From an uncultured Lachnospiraceae bacterium (GTDB lineage Bacteria > Bacillota > Clostridia > Lachnospirales > Lachnospiraceae): DNA of 9,375 nucleotides. Positions 1 through 6,808 of this stretch are shown here, piece after piece; within the stretch, counting starts at the first letter, position 1, and every line of letters starts with the position of its first letter. The position numbers and the translations under genes are program-made. The notes beneath the pieces were generated by a model. It was given only the letters and a program-made list of their open reading frames with translations, had not been told where the DNA came from and searched no databases. The stretch is from the NCBI GenBank assembly GCA_946183625.1, contig CAMHCL010000058.1:1-9375 (forward strand). The letters run 5' to 3'.

Positions 1-7
1 CTTTTAT

Positions 8-36
8 AATATACAACTTTGAACTATCAAAGTCAA
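8..36 (-). promoter_or_regulatory. Sigma-A type promoter reading out of the left edge
   Basis: Read on the minus strand, there is a -35 box TTGACT (31-36), a 17-base spacer (14-30) and a -10 box TATATT (8-13). Transcription would start at about base 1 or just beyond the window, so this promoter serves a gene to the left that is not visible here. The box sequences and the optimal spacing make this one of the two best promoters in the window. The identity of the regulated gene is unknown. Confidence 0.65.
16..33. promoter_or_regulatory. Perfect inverted repeat in the promoter spacer, probable operator
   Basis: The sequence ACTTTGA-acta-TCAAAGT is a perfect 7-bp inverted repeat with a 4-base centre. 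It overlaps the -35 box by three bases and fills nearly all of the spacer to the -10 box. That is where a dimeric repressor would block RNA polymerase. The TTTGA/TCAAA half-sites resemble those of some MarR-family regulators (for example FabT-like fatty-acid regulators), but the central spacing differs from the FabT site as I remember it. The regulator is therefore not assigned. Confidence 0.5.
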
Positions 37-81
37 TACCAAATTTAAGAAATTTATAATAAAATTTTGTGGGCAATTAAA

Positions 82-2823
82 TTACTCTTTTATAACTATT
101 CTTCCCTGCCCATTCATATCAGCGTATTCGTTTCCTATCTTCCCACCCAGAGTATCATTTATATAGTCCATAAGCACCTGATTATCAAGTTTCACTTTAT
201 CCATTACCACTTCACAATCATCGAACATTGTGTATCCATCACCATCATCTTCCAGAATATAATTAAATCCTGCTAAAGTATATTCCTTCTCAGGATCAAT
301 AGGTTCATCTCCCACCATTACATTCTGTACTCTTCGTTCTCCACTTACGCCAGTAAACATACTGTTTTCATCTTCTGTACAGCTGCTATCTATGGACGTA
401 TCTATTTCAAATGAGATTCCGGATACCTGCAGGAAGGATCCACTTTCTCCAGGTAGAGAACGAGCTCCCCATTCAAGCGCATCCATAAGCTGCTGACCTG
501 TCACTCTGATCACACACAATTCATTTCCATATGGCTGAACATCTATTATATCACCATATGTAACATCTCCCTTTTCTATACCATCCCTGATGCTTCCGCC
601 ATTAATGATACCAACGTCAGCATCTCCCTGATATCTTAGAGCATCCGCACAGAAATCACCACTATTTGTCTCAGAAACTCTTGATATCCTTAAAGGATTT
701 CCTGAAAGATCTTTTTCAACCGGGTCATATATTACTAAATCCACATCTGAGGTTGCAATAACCTCGTTGCGAACCTCATCTATCTTTTCTTCAGTCTCCC
801 TTACCTTTACACTTATTTCATTTTCTACAGGAAAGACTGATTGCAGATCAATATCATTTGTCCATGACCATATACCCGTTTCCAGCACTTCTCCCTCTGC
901 AGATATATGGCTGTAACCTATGGAATTTAGATTCTTTCCCACTGCTGATCTGGTAACATCTACTCCATCCTTGTTCTGCATTACGATCTGATCAGTATCG
1001 TGGCTATGGCCATCAAGATATACATCTATTCCATTTGTATTAGAAATAATATCAGCATATGTCCATGGTTCACATTCAGCTTCATTTCCAGTATGAGCCA
1101 TTACATAGACCAGGTCTGCGCCTTCAGCTCTTGCATCATCAACTGCATCCTGTACTGCAGCATACAGACTGGTCCCATCATCATCCTGCATGAATCCATA
1201 TATGAACTCACCTTTATCATTCTGAAAATGTACTGGCGAAGAACTTGTCATAGTAGCAGGTGTTGTAACACCAACAAATGCGATTTTTATCCCATTTACC
1301 TCTTTGATTATATATGGATCAAATACTAATTTACCATTTTTATTAAAATTACAGCTGATATATGGAAATTCTGCCTTCTCAGTTAATGCCAGAAAAGTAT
1401 CCATGCCATAATCAAATTCATGATTACCAGGAATTGCAACGTCGTAATGAAGAGCATTCATAAGATCAATTATGGCATCTCCCTTCGTAAGAGTACCTAT
1501 AGAATCTCCCTGAATAGAATCTCCATCATCTACAAGAATGATCTTGTTCCCCTCGGATTCGAGTTTTTCCTTTATAGCCTGTAATCCGGCATAACCAAAG
1601 CCTTTATCTATTCCACAATGAACATCACTGGTAAAGAGTACATAAACATCACCATTTTCTACTACATCAGTATTATCAGATGCTTCAGTTTCTTCCTCAT
1701 CTTCAACTTTAACATTGTTCAACGCGTCTAGATAATTAGAAAAGAATGATTTCTTATCAACATCAGTTACAAGCTTTACATTATAATCAAAATCAGAATC
1801 TACAAGATCATATGTAAAGCCTTCTTTATAGAAAATGACCTCACCATATGTCTCACCCTTTTCACATACACAGGATGCATGGGTATTAATAGTTTCATTT
1901 ATAAAATCAGGGTGAACCACACACATCATAGCGAGAGCATCACAATTCATTACAGTATCAGAACCATTATCGCGATAAAACTCTCTGATCTCACCAAAGG
2001 ATTTAGTTACAAATCCTCCTATTTCTCCCTGTTCACTCAGCTCATCAAACTGCTCATCCGTCCACTGCGCCTCACCATCACACATATCAAGGCCTATGAT
2101 TGTAATAGGGAGTTCAGAATCCAACATTTCCGAGTAAGCTTCAGCGTCAACATATACATTAAACTCAGCTACTGGCGTTGCATTTCCAGGTCCAAATCCC
2201 GCCGTACCCATAGACCAGATTTGTTTAACATCCTTCATCACCTCAGGATCCTTATCTATGGCATCCGCAATATTTGTCACGGAACCAAGGGCTACTATCT
2301 CAATCTCCCCAGGATTATTTTTTACTGTATTTAAAATGAAATCAACTGCATCACCTTCTGCAGCATCGCCTTCACTATGTACAAGACCGGCATCACCCAT
2401 TCCATCATCACCAAAGACGCTGGAGGCTTCTTTACCGGACCGATCAAACTTATTTTCTGCGCCTTTATAAACCGGAGCATCACATCCAGCTAATTCAAGT
2501 GCAGTCTGAACGTTTCTTACACCCTGATCCAGGTCAACATTGCCTACCTGAATTGTCACACCGACTATATTAATATCTTCCTGTAAAGCAGCAAGAATGA
2601 TTGCAGAAGCATCATCTGCTCCTGAATCAGAATCTATAATAATATTTCTTTTACCTTTAACTACATTTCCAGAAGGTTCATCACGAGATTTATCCTTATC
2701 AGAAACAAACTCTTCTCCATTTTCAAACACATCATCCGAATGATCAGTACAGGAACAAAGTGATACACATAAGATAAATGAAAGTAAAATGCATAATATA
2801 GATCTGAACGACTTCTTCATCAT
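82..2823 (-). CDS. Surface lipoprotein fusing a nucleoside hydrolase to a UshA-type 5'-nucleotidase
   Basis: This 913-residue protein has three parts. Residues 1-25 are a lipoprotein signal: a basic start, a hydrophobic stretch and a lipobox LCSC ending at Cys25, so the protein is probably tethered outside the membrane. Residues about 58-370 form an inosine-uridine nucleoside hydrolase domain, with the DxDxGxDD calcium motif (Asp64, Asp66, Asp70, Asp71), Asn95, the TPVAEFN motif (Glu220, Asn222) and Cys294-Asp295. An acidic linker (about 371-391) leads to a calcineurin-type phosphoesterase (about 392-650), with Asp400/His402, Asp435, Asn467-His468-Glu-Phe-Asp471, His577 and His606-x-His608. 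The 5'-nucleotidase C-terminal domain (about 680-913) carries NGGSIRDG (741-748) and GDGY (861-864). The inferred function is nucleotide to nucleoside plus phosphate, then to base plus ribose. The start overlaps the upstream stop by 4 bases (ATGA) behind an AGAGGA ribosome site. A second ATG follows immediately and would also fit. Domain calls are firm; the coupled activity is inferred. Confidence 0.93.
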   Translation of the reverse strand: MMKKSFRSILCILLSFILCVSLCSCTDHSDDVFENGEEFVSDKDKSRDEPSGNVVKGKRNIIIDSDSGADDASAIILAALQEDINIVGVTIQVGNVDLDQGVRNVQTALELAGCDAPVYKGAENKFDRSGKEASSVFGDDGMGDAGLVHSEGDAAEGDAVDFILNTVKNNPGEIEIVALGSVTNIADAIDKDPEVMKDVKQIWSMGTAGFGPGNATPVAEFNVYVDAEAYSEMLDSELPITIIGLDMCDGEAQWTDEQFDELSEQGEIGGFVTKSFGEIREFYRDNGSDTVMNCDALAMMCVVHPDFINETINTHASCVCEKGETYGEVIFYKEGFTYDLVDSDFDYNVKLVTDVDKKSFFSNYLDALNNVKVEDEEETEASDNTDVVENGDVYVLFTSDVHCGIDKGFGYAGLQAIKEKLESEGNKIILVDDGDSIQGDSIGTLTKGDAIIDLMNALHYDVAIPGNHEFDYGMDTFLALTEKAEFPYISCNFNKNGKLVFDPYIIKEVNGIKIAFVGVTTPATMTSSSPVHFQNDKGEFIYGFMQDDDGTSLYAAVQDAVDDARAEGADLVYVMAHTGNEAECEPWTYADIISNTNGIDVYLDGHSHDTDQIVMQNKDGVDVTRSAVGKNLNSIGYSHISAEGEVLETGIWSWTNDIDLQSVFPVENEISVKVRETEEKIDEVRNEVIATSDVDLVIYDPVEKDLSGNPLRISRVSETNSGDFCADALRYQGDADVGIINGGSIRDGIEKGDVTYGDIIDVQPYGNELCVIRVTGQQLMDALEWGARSLPGESGSFLQVSGISFEIDTSIDSSCTEDENSMFTGVSGERRVQNVMVGDEPIDPEKEYTLAGFNYILEDDGDGYTMFDDCEVVMDKVKLDNQVLMDYINDTLGGKIGNEYADMNGQGRIVIKE

Positions 2824-3419
2824 TTTTTCCTCTTCTTGTTCTTACCCTTTTTATTTGTTTTCTTCTTTACTGAATATCCAAATTTACCTACCTTCTTACC
2901 TAATGCAAAATATTCTCCATGAGAATATGTGATAAGGTTTGTCGCAGCAAGGTCAAAGCGGCCCTTTTCATCCATATATTCATCAGCTACAGTTACTCCT
3001 ATAACTTCAGCGATAAACATGTCATGTGAGCCTAAATGTTCTACTTTCTTAACTTTACAGTAAATATTTACAGGGCTTTCTTCTATGGCCGGTGTATCCA
3101 TGTAATCCGACCTATATTCTGTAAGTCCTGTCTCCTTAAATTTATCATAATCTCTTCCCGATCTGACTCCACACCAGTCACATGGCTTAGCGAGTTTTTC
3201 AGTCACCAGATTTACAACAAATTCACCAGTTTCTTCAATTATGTCATGTGAATATCTCTCACTTCTTACAGAAATAGAAAGCATGGCCGGATCCGAACAT
3301 ATAGTACCCGCCCATGCTACTGTAATTATATTTGCCTTTTCCCCCGGTCTCTGGCATGTGACCATAACCGCAGGTACCGGGTAAAGCATATTGCCCGGTT
3401 TCCAATTTTGTTTTGACAT
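2820..3419 (-). CDS. Flavoredoxin-type flavin reductase family protein
   Basis: This 199-residue protein belongs to the FMN-binding split-barrel flavin reductase family. Such proteins bind FMN and pass electrons from reduced nicotinamides or ferredoxin-like partners; the substrate here cannot be told. Residues about 10-60 (PVPAVMVTC, then NIITVAWAG and the SDPAMLSISVR stretch) are the typical flavin-binding start. The family signature CDWCGVRSGRDYDKF covers 80-94, and the region around 155-175 is the usual end of the fold. The last 16 residues (184-199) are almost all lysine or arginine and lie outside the fold. The start ATG overlaps the prfA stop by one base (TAATG), with a GGAAGG-like ribosome site inside the end of prfA. 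Its own TGA overlaps the next start (ATGA). It is therefore probably cotranscribed and translationally coupled on both sides. Cytoplasmic; no signal peptide is seen. Confidence 0.88.
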   Translation of the reverse strand: MSKQNWKPGNMLYPVPAVMVTCQRPGEKANIITVAWAGTICSDPAMLSISVRSERYSHDIIEETGEFVVNLVTEKLAKPCDWCGVRSGRDYDKFKETGLTEYRSDYMDTPAIEESPVNIYCKVKKVEHLGSHDMFIAEVIGVTVADEYMDEKGRFDLAATNLITYSHGEYFALGKKVGKFGYSVKKKTNKKGKNKKRKK

Positions 3420-4495
3420 TATTCTTCGCCTTCCATTTTTGCGAGTTTAGCTGCCTGATCAGCAGCTGTAAGAGCATCTATAAATTCATCAAGATCTCCA
3501 TTTAAAACTTCATTAAGTCTGTAGGAAGTAAGCTTGATCCTGTGATCTGTAACACGGCTCTGTGGGAAGTTATATGTTCTTACCTTTTCAGAACGGTCAC
3601 CTGAACCTATCTGACTACGACGAGCCTCTGATTCTGCATCATGAGCCTTCTGCTGCTCTAAGTCATACAGTTTAGTACGAAGCAATGCAAAAGCTTTTGC
3701 TTTATTCTGAATCTGTGACTTCTCTGTCTGGCTGTAAATAACAATTCCTGTAGGATAATGTGTAAGACGAACTGCAGAGTCAGTTGTATTTACACACTGA
3801 CCACCGTTTCCTGAAGCTCGCATAACATCGATACGTATATCCTTCTCTTCTATCTTTACATCCACTTCCTCAGCCTCAGGCATGATAGCTACTGATGCAG
3901 CTGATGTATGTATACGTCCACCTGACTCTGTCTCAGGAACACGCTGAACTCTGTGAACACCACTTTCATATTTAAGCTTAGAATATGCGCCCTTACCTCG
4001 TATCATAAATGTAGCGTCTTTGAGTCCGCCGATACCGGTATCATCTATTGACATTATCTCTGTCTGCCATCTCTTCTTTTCTGCGTAATGCTGATACATT
4101 CTATAAAGCTCGCCAGCAAAAAGAGCAGCCTCTTCTCCACCAACACCTGCACGAATCTCGACAACAACGTTCTTATCATCATTAGCATCCTTTGGAAGAA
4201 GGAGAACCTTAAGCTCCTGCTCACATCTTTCTATATCCTTCTTAGCCTGTGAGAGTTCTTCCTTAGCCAGCTCCTTCATTTCCTCATCTGATTCCTCATC
4301 CAGGATCATAAGGCTGTCTTCTTCAGACTGCTTAGCCTTCTTATACTCATTGTATTTTTCAACTATAGGAGTCAGATCACTCTGTTCCTTCATAAGTCTT
4401 TTGAATCTATCCTGATCATTTACAACATCAGGATTAGATAATTCCTTCATTATCTCTTCAAGCTTTGTAACCAGTTCTTCTAACTTGTCAAACAT
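3419..4495 (-). CDS. prfA: Peptide chain release factor 1
   Basis: RF1 recognises UAA and UAG in the ribosomal A site and triggers release of the finished protein. The 358-residue length is normal for bacterial RF1. The N-terminal helical domain covers about 1-105. The class motif RVPETES places the codon-reading PxT tripeptide at 187-189 (Pro-Glu-Thr); RF2 would have SPF there. The catalytic GGQ is at 231-233 in a typical RASGNGGQCVNTTDSAVR context, and the C-terminal region (about 285-345) is also standard. The start ATG at 4493-4495 follows a good AGAGGTG ribosome site. The gene lies 45 bases after prmC, whose product methylates the GGQ glutamine, and there is no terminator in the gap, so the two are probably in one transcript. 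RF1 identity is secure. Confidence 0.98.
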   Translation of the reverse strand: MFDKLEELVTKLEEIMKELSNPDVVNDQDRFKRLMKEQSDLTPIVEKYNEYKKAKQSEEDSLMILDEESDEEMKELAKEELSQAKKDIERCEQELKVLLLPKDANDDKNVVVEIRAGVGGEEAALFAGELYRMYQHYAEKKRWQTEIMSIDDTGIGGLKDATFMIRGKGAYSKLKYESGVHRVQRVPETESGGRIHTSAASVAIMPEAEEVDVKIEEKDIRIDVMRASGNGGQCVNTTDSAVRLTHYPTGIVIYSQTEKSQIQNKAKAFALLRTKLYDLEQQKAHDAESEARRSQIGSGDRSEKVRTYNFPQSRVTDHRIKLTSYRLNEVLNGDLDEFIDALTAADQAAKLAKMEGEE

Positions 4496-4540
4496 TTCAC
4501 ACCTCTTACTATTAGTATATATGGTTTATATTAATATGAT

Positions 4541-5395
4541 CTATATCCATCCATGGGCAACCCTGTCTAGTCCAGACAGATCCTGCTTTATTGTAATATC
4601 TTTAAAGCCTGTCTTCTCCAGAAGCATTCCCACATCATCAGCCTGATCAAATCCAATTTCAAGAACAAGACAGCCATCTTTCTTCAGATATTCCTGAGCT
4701 TCTCCTATGATCTCCCTATAGAAATACAGACCATCCTCCATTCCATCCAGAGCAAGCATAGGTTCGTAATCCTTTACATCACTATCCAGTCTCCAGATAT
4801 CCTCTGTTTTTATATATGGAGGATTACTGATAATCATATCGAATTTATAATCTTCATTAAATGCATCAAAAAGATCCGACTCTATTACTCTCACATCTGC
4901 ATCATTTTCAGCAGCATTTCTTGACGCGAGTTCCAACGCCTCAGGTGATATATCTGACATTATTACCTTGTCATTATATCCCATTTCCTCTCTCTGTTTA
5001 TAAAATGATATTCCTATGCATCCGGAACCCGTACACATATCAAGAACTCTCATCTTACGGTCAGGCGCTATGCTAAGTGCATCCAAAACCACATTTTCAG
5101 TATCATATCTCGGGATCAGAACTCCCTCTTTACAGGAAAATCTGTAATCCATAAAATATGTAAAACCGATAATGTATTGCAGCGGATAATGCGTCATCCT
5201 CTTATCAACAAGTTTTTTATATCTCCTTGCAGTTACATCATCCAGTTCTTCTATGCTCTGCATAAAAAGATCTGACGGAGATACATTTAACAAAAACATC
5301 ATAAGAATCTTGGCCTCGGAATTATAATTATCTATTCCGGCTGCCATAAGTCTTTTAGATGCAGAATTTATATGCTGGCCAATCGTTTCACCCAT
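4541..5395 (-). CDS. prmC: Release factor glutamine N5-methyltransferase
   Basis: PrmC (HemK) transfers a methyl group from S-adenosylmethionine to the glutamine of the GGQ motif in RF1 and RF2, which speeds peptide release. The 284 residues match the family. The N-terminal helical recognition domain (about 1-85) ends in PLQYIIG (71-77), and RYDTE at 96-100 corresponds to the usual RPETE. The SAM-binding loop LDMCTGSGCIGIS spans 118-130, an acidic SAM-ribose position lies at Asp148, and the catalytic NPPY is at 191-194. The start ATG is only 6 bases after the DUF1385 stop, with a GGGAG ribosome site overlapping that stop region. This indicates translational coupling. Its substrate RF1 is encoded directly downstream. 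Confidence 0.97.
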   Translation of the reverse strand: MGETIGQHINSASKRLMAAGIDNYNSEAKILMMFLLNVSPSDLFMQSIEELDDVTARRYKKLVDKRMTHYPLQYIIGFTYFMDYRFSCKEGVLIPRYDTENVVLDALSIAPDRKMRVLDMCTGSGCIGISFYKQREEMGYNDKVIMSDISPEALELASRNAAENDADVRVIESDLFDAFNEDYKFDMIISNPPYIKTEDIWRLDSDVKDYEPMLALDGMEDGLYFYREIIGEAQEYLKKDGCLVLEIGFDQADDVGMLLEKTGFKDITIKQDLSGLDRVAHGWI

Positions 5396-5401
5396 AACAG
5401 A

Positions 5402-6340
5402 CTACTCCCTATCGCTGTTTATCTCCTCGATATAAGCTCTCCAATCTATTACAGCATCTACAGATGCAATTGCAACCTCAACCATATCAGGATCCGGTTC
5501 CTTAGTTGTAACTCTCTGAACCCAGAGTCCCGGCTGGCTGAGAATTGTAGAACATGCATTATTGTGTTTCCCTGCATAACGAATGAATTCATAAGATATT
5601 CCAGCTATTACAGGAACCAGAAGAACTCTGGATAACAGTCTCAGCCACATTACATCAGTACTTACAAACATAAAAACAATAATGCTGACTATCATTACTA
5701 TAAATACGAAGCTGGTACCACAACGCTTATGGAACCTGGTATGCTTCATTACATTTTCAACAGTAAGTTCATCCCCTGCCTCCAGGCAGTTTATAGTCTT
5801 ATGCTCTGCTCCATGATACATAAACGTTCTATTGATATCTTCCATCTTTGAGATTAATATTATGTAAACCAAAAAGATTACCAACCTCAATATTCCTTCT
5901 GCAAGATTAACCAGCAGATTACTCTCAGTAATCTTGTATAGGAAATTCGCAACAAATGCAGGCAGCATCATGAATATCACTACTGCGATCCCAAGAGATA
6001 ACAGAAGGGAACCTACGAGATAGGCCTTATCCTTCATATCATCCTTGCCGTCCTTCTTGTCACTCTTTTTATCCGATCCTTCAGATTCTTCCTCTTCTTC
6101 AAAATACTCAGAAGACTTCATAAGAGTTTTCATTCCTATATAAAGAGATTCTATGAAATTCACAACGCCACGTAAAATCGGTATATTCAGCACTTTATGC
6201 TTTTGTCCGGCTGATACAAAAGGTGTAACTGATACATCGATGGTTTTATCTGGTTTACGAACTGCCAGGGCGTATGACTCAGGCCCTTTCATCATAATAC
6301 CTTCAAGAACAGCCTGACCGCCGATTCTTATTTCTTTCAT
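5402..6340 (-). CDS. DUF1385 family integral membrane protein
   Basis: This 312-residue membrane protein of unknown function belongs to the DUF1385 family. The hallmark N-terminus MKEIRIGGQAVLEGIMMKGP is at 1-20, and the second signature HGAEHKTINCLEAGD is at 176-190. A very acidic then lysine-rich stretch (80-104) precedes probable membrane segments at about 106-134, 142-164, 208-226 and 234-252. The C-terminal TKEPDPDMVEVAIASV segment is also typical. I chose the ATG at 6338-6340, which has a GGAGG site 13 bases upstream, over the in-frame ATG at 6395-6397. That upstream ATG has no ribosome site, lies inside a long hairpin, and would add 19 residues before the conserved start. Genes of this family often sit beside prmC and prfA in Clostridia. 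No biochemical role can be read from the sequence. Confidence 0.9.
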   Translation of the reverse strand: MKEIRIGGQAVLEGIMMKGPESYALAVRKPDKTIDVSVTPFVSAGQKHKVLNIPILRGVVNFIESLYIGMKTLMKSSEYFEEEEESEGSDKKSDKKDGKDDMKDKAYLVGSLLLSLGIAVVIFMMLPAFVANFLYKITESNLLVNLAEGILRLVIFLVYIILISKMEDINRTFMYHGAEHKTINCLEAGDELTVENVMKHTRFHKRCGTSFVFIVMIVSIIVFMFVSTDVMWLRLLSRVLLVPVIAGISYEFIRYAGKHNNACSTILSQPGLWVQRVTTKEPDPDMVEVAIASVDAVIDWRAYIEEINSDRE

Positions 6341-6368
6341 TGAATTCTTAAATCCTCCAGCTAACGCA

Positions 6369-6410
6369 AAACGGCAGAAAGCTGGTATAAACACCATCTA
6401 TCTGCCGTTT
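6369..6410 (-). terminator. Long hairpin after rpmE, attenuator or processing stem
   Basis: A perfect 10-bp stem, AAACGGCAGA with TCTGCCGTTT (6401-6410 and 6369-6378), is extended inward by about six more pairs (TGGT with ACCA, plus flanking AG with CT across a mismatch) around a short GTTTAT loop. On the minus strand it begins 21 bases after the rpmE stop and is followed by only four T residues. It resembles an intrinsic terminator with a weak T-tract. No new promoter is visible before the DUF1385 gene, so partial read-through or an RNA-processing role is more likely than full termination. Confidence 0.55.
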
Positions 6411-6431
6411 AATAGTCATTATTTAGCTTAA

Positions 6432-6641
6432 CTAATTATTGCTCTGTAAGCCATACTTCTTGTTAAACTTATCAATACGACCACGAGCCTGAATAGCCTT
6501 CTGCTGGCCTGTATAGAAAGAATGGCACTTAGAACAGATTTCTACGTGGATTTCTTCCTTAGTAGATCCTGTTACAAACTCATTACCACAGTTGCAAACT
6601 ACCTTTGCCTGATAATACTCCGGATGTATTCCTTCTTTCAT
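6432..6641 (-). CDS. rpmE: 50S ribosomal protein L31, zinc-binding form
   Basis: L31 is a small protein of the large ribosomal subunit that bridges the two subunits. The 69 residues match the family. MKEGIHPEYY at the start and CSKCHSFYTGQQ at 36-47 are diagnostic. Four cysteines (Cys16, Cys18, Cys36, Cys39) form the zinc site, so this is the zinc-containing type and not the cysteine-free paralogue made under zinc starvation. The start ATG follows an AAGGAG ribosome site. It has its own promoter upstream and a hairpin directly downstream, which would let it be made in larger amounts than the DUF1385-prmC-prfA genes behind it. Confidence 0.97.
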   Translation of the reverse strand: MKEGIHPEYYQAKVVCNCGNEFVTGSTKEEIHVEICSKCHSFYTGQQKAIQARGRIDKFNKKYGLQSNN

Positions 6642-6723
6642 TTTCTTTTCTCCTTTTTATCGTAAACGTATATGAGACACACCTGGAAATCCAAGACTCC
6701 AAGCCACGATCCCATACCAGCAA
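6642..6723 (-). promoter_or_regulatory. Transcribed leader of rpmE, possible L31 autoregulatory RNA
   Basis: About 80 bases lie between the predicted transcription start (near 6724) and the rpmE ATG, longer than needed for a ribosome site. The stretch is more GC-rich than the surrounding intergenic DNA and can form some local pairing (for example CTGG at 6717-6720 with CCAG at 6683-6686). L31 leaders that bind the protein and repress its own mRNA have been proposed in several phyla, including Firmicutes. I cannot match this one to a consensus by eye. Confidence 0.25.
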
Positions 6724-6730
6724 CGTTCAT

Positions 6731-6759
6731 ATACTATCACAAGTAATTTTACAAATCAA
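6731..6759 (-). promoter_or_regulatory. Promoter for rpmE and downstream genes
   Basis: On the minus strand there is a -35 box TTGATT (6754-6759), a 17-base spacer and a -10 box TAGTAT (6731-6736). A TG one base upstream of the -10 box makes it an extended -10. The predicted start near 6724 leaves a leader of about 80 bases before rpmE. With no clearer promoter further along, it may drive the whole rpmE to nucleotidase series. Confidence 0.6.
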
Positions 6760-6786
6760 GTAGTATTTGAATATTTGTATAATATA

Positions 6787-6805
6787 GTAGATATTAATTA
6801 TCTAC
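6787..6805. repeat. AT-rich inverted repeat after the VanY-type gene
   Basis: GTAGATA-ttaat-TATCTAC is a perfect 7-bp inverted repeat that begins three bases past the stop codon of the carboxypeptidase gene. The stem is AT-rich with only two GC pairs per arm and no T-run follows it on the minus strand. It would be a poor intrinsic terminator. It may be a weak transcript end or a protein-binding site upstream of the rpmE promoter. Confidence 0.35.
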
Positions 6806-6808
6806 ACA

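Noticed and set aside
1..81. Terminator after the fusion lipoprotein gene
   Set aside because: The downstream DNA has only short AT-only self-complementary pieces such as AAATTT and no stem followed by a T-run. I could not support a terminator.
67..2470. Plus-strand open frames opposite the fusion lipoprotein gene (for example 67-276, 1000-1329, 1879-2334, 2258-2470)
   Set aside because: They lie antisense to a long gene with intact domain motifs, have low-complexity Ile/Ser/Tyr-rich translations and no recognisable family.
3259..3477. Minus-strand frame of 72 codons spanning the prfA/flavin reductase junction
   Set aside because: It is an out-of-frame reading of two real overlapping genes and shows no protein family pattern.
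6341..6397. Longer DUF1385 protein starting at the ATG at 6395-6397
   Set aside because: There is no ribosome site before it, it lies in a hairpin, and the conserved family N-terminus begins at the ATG at 6338-6340.
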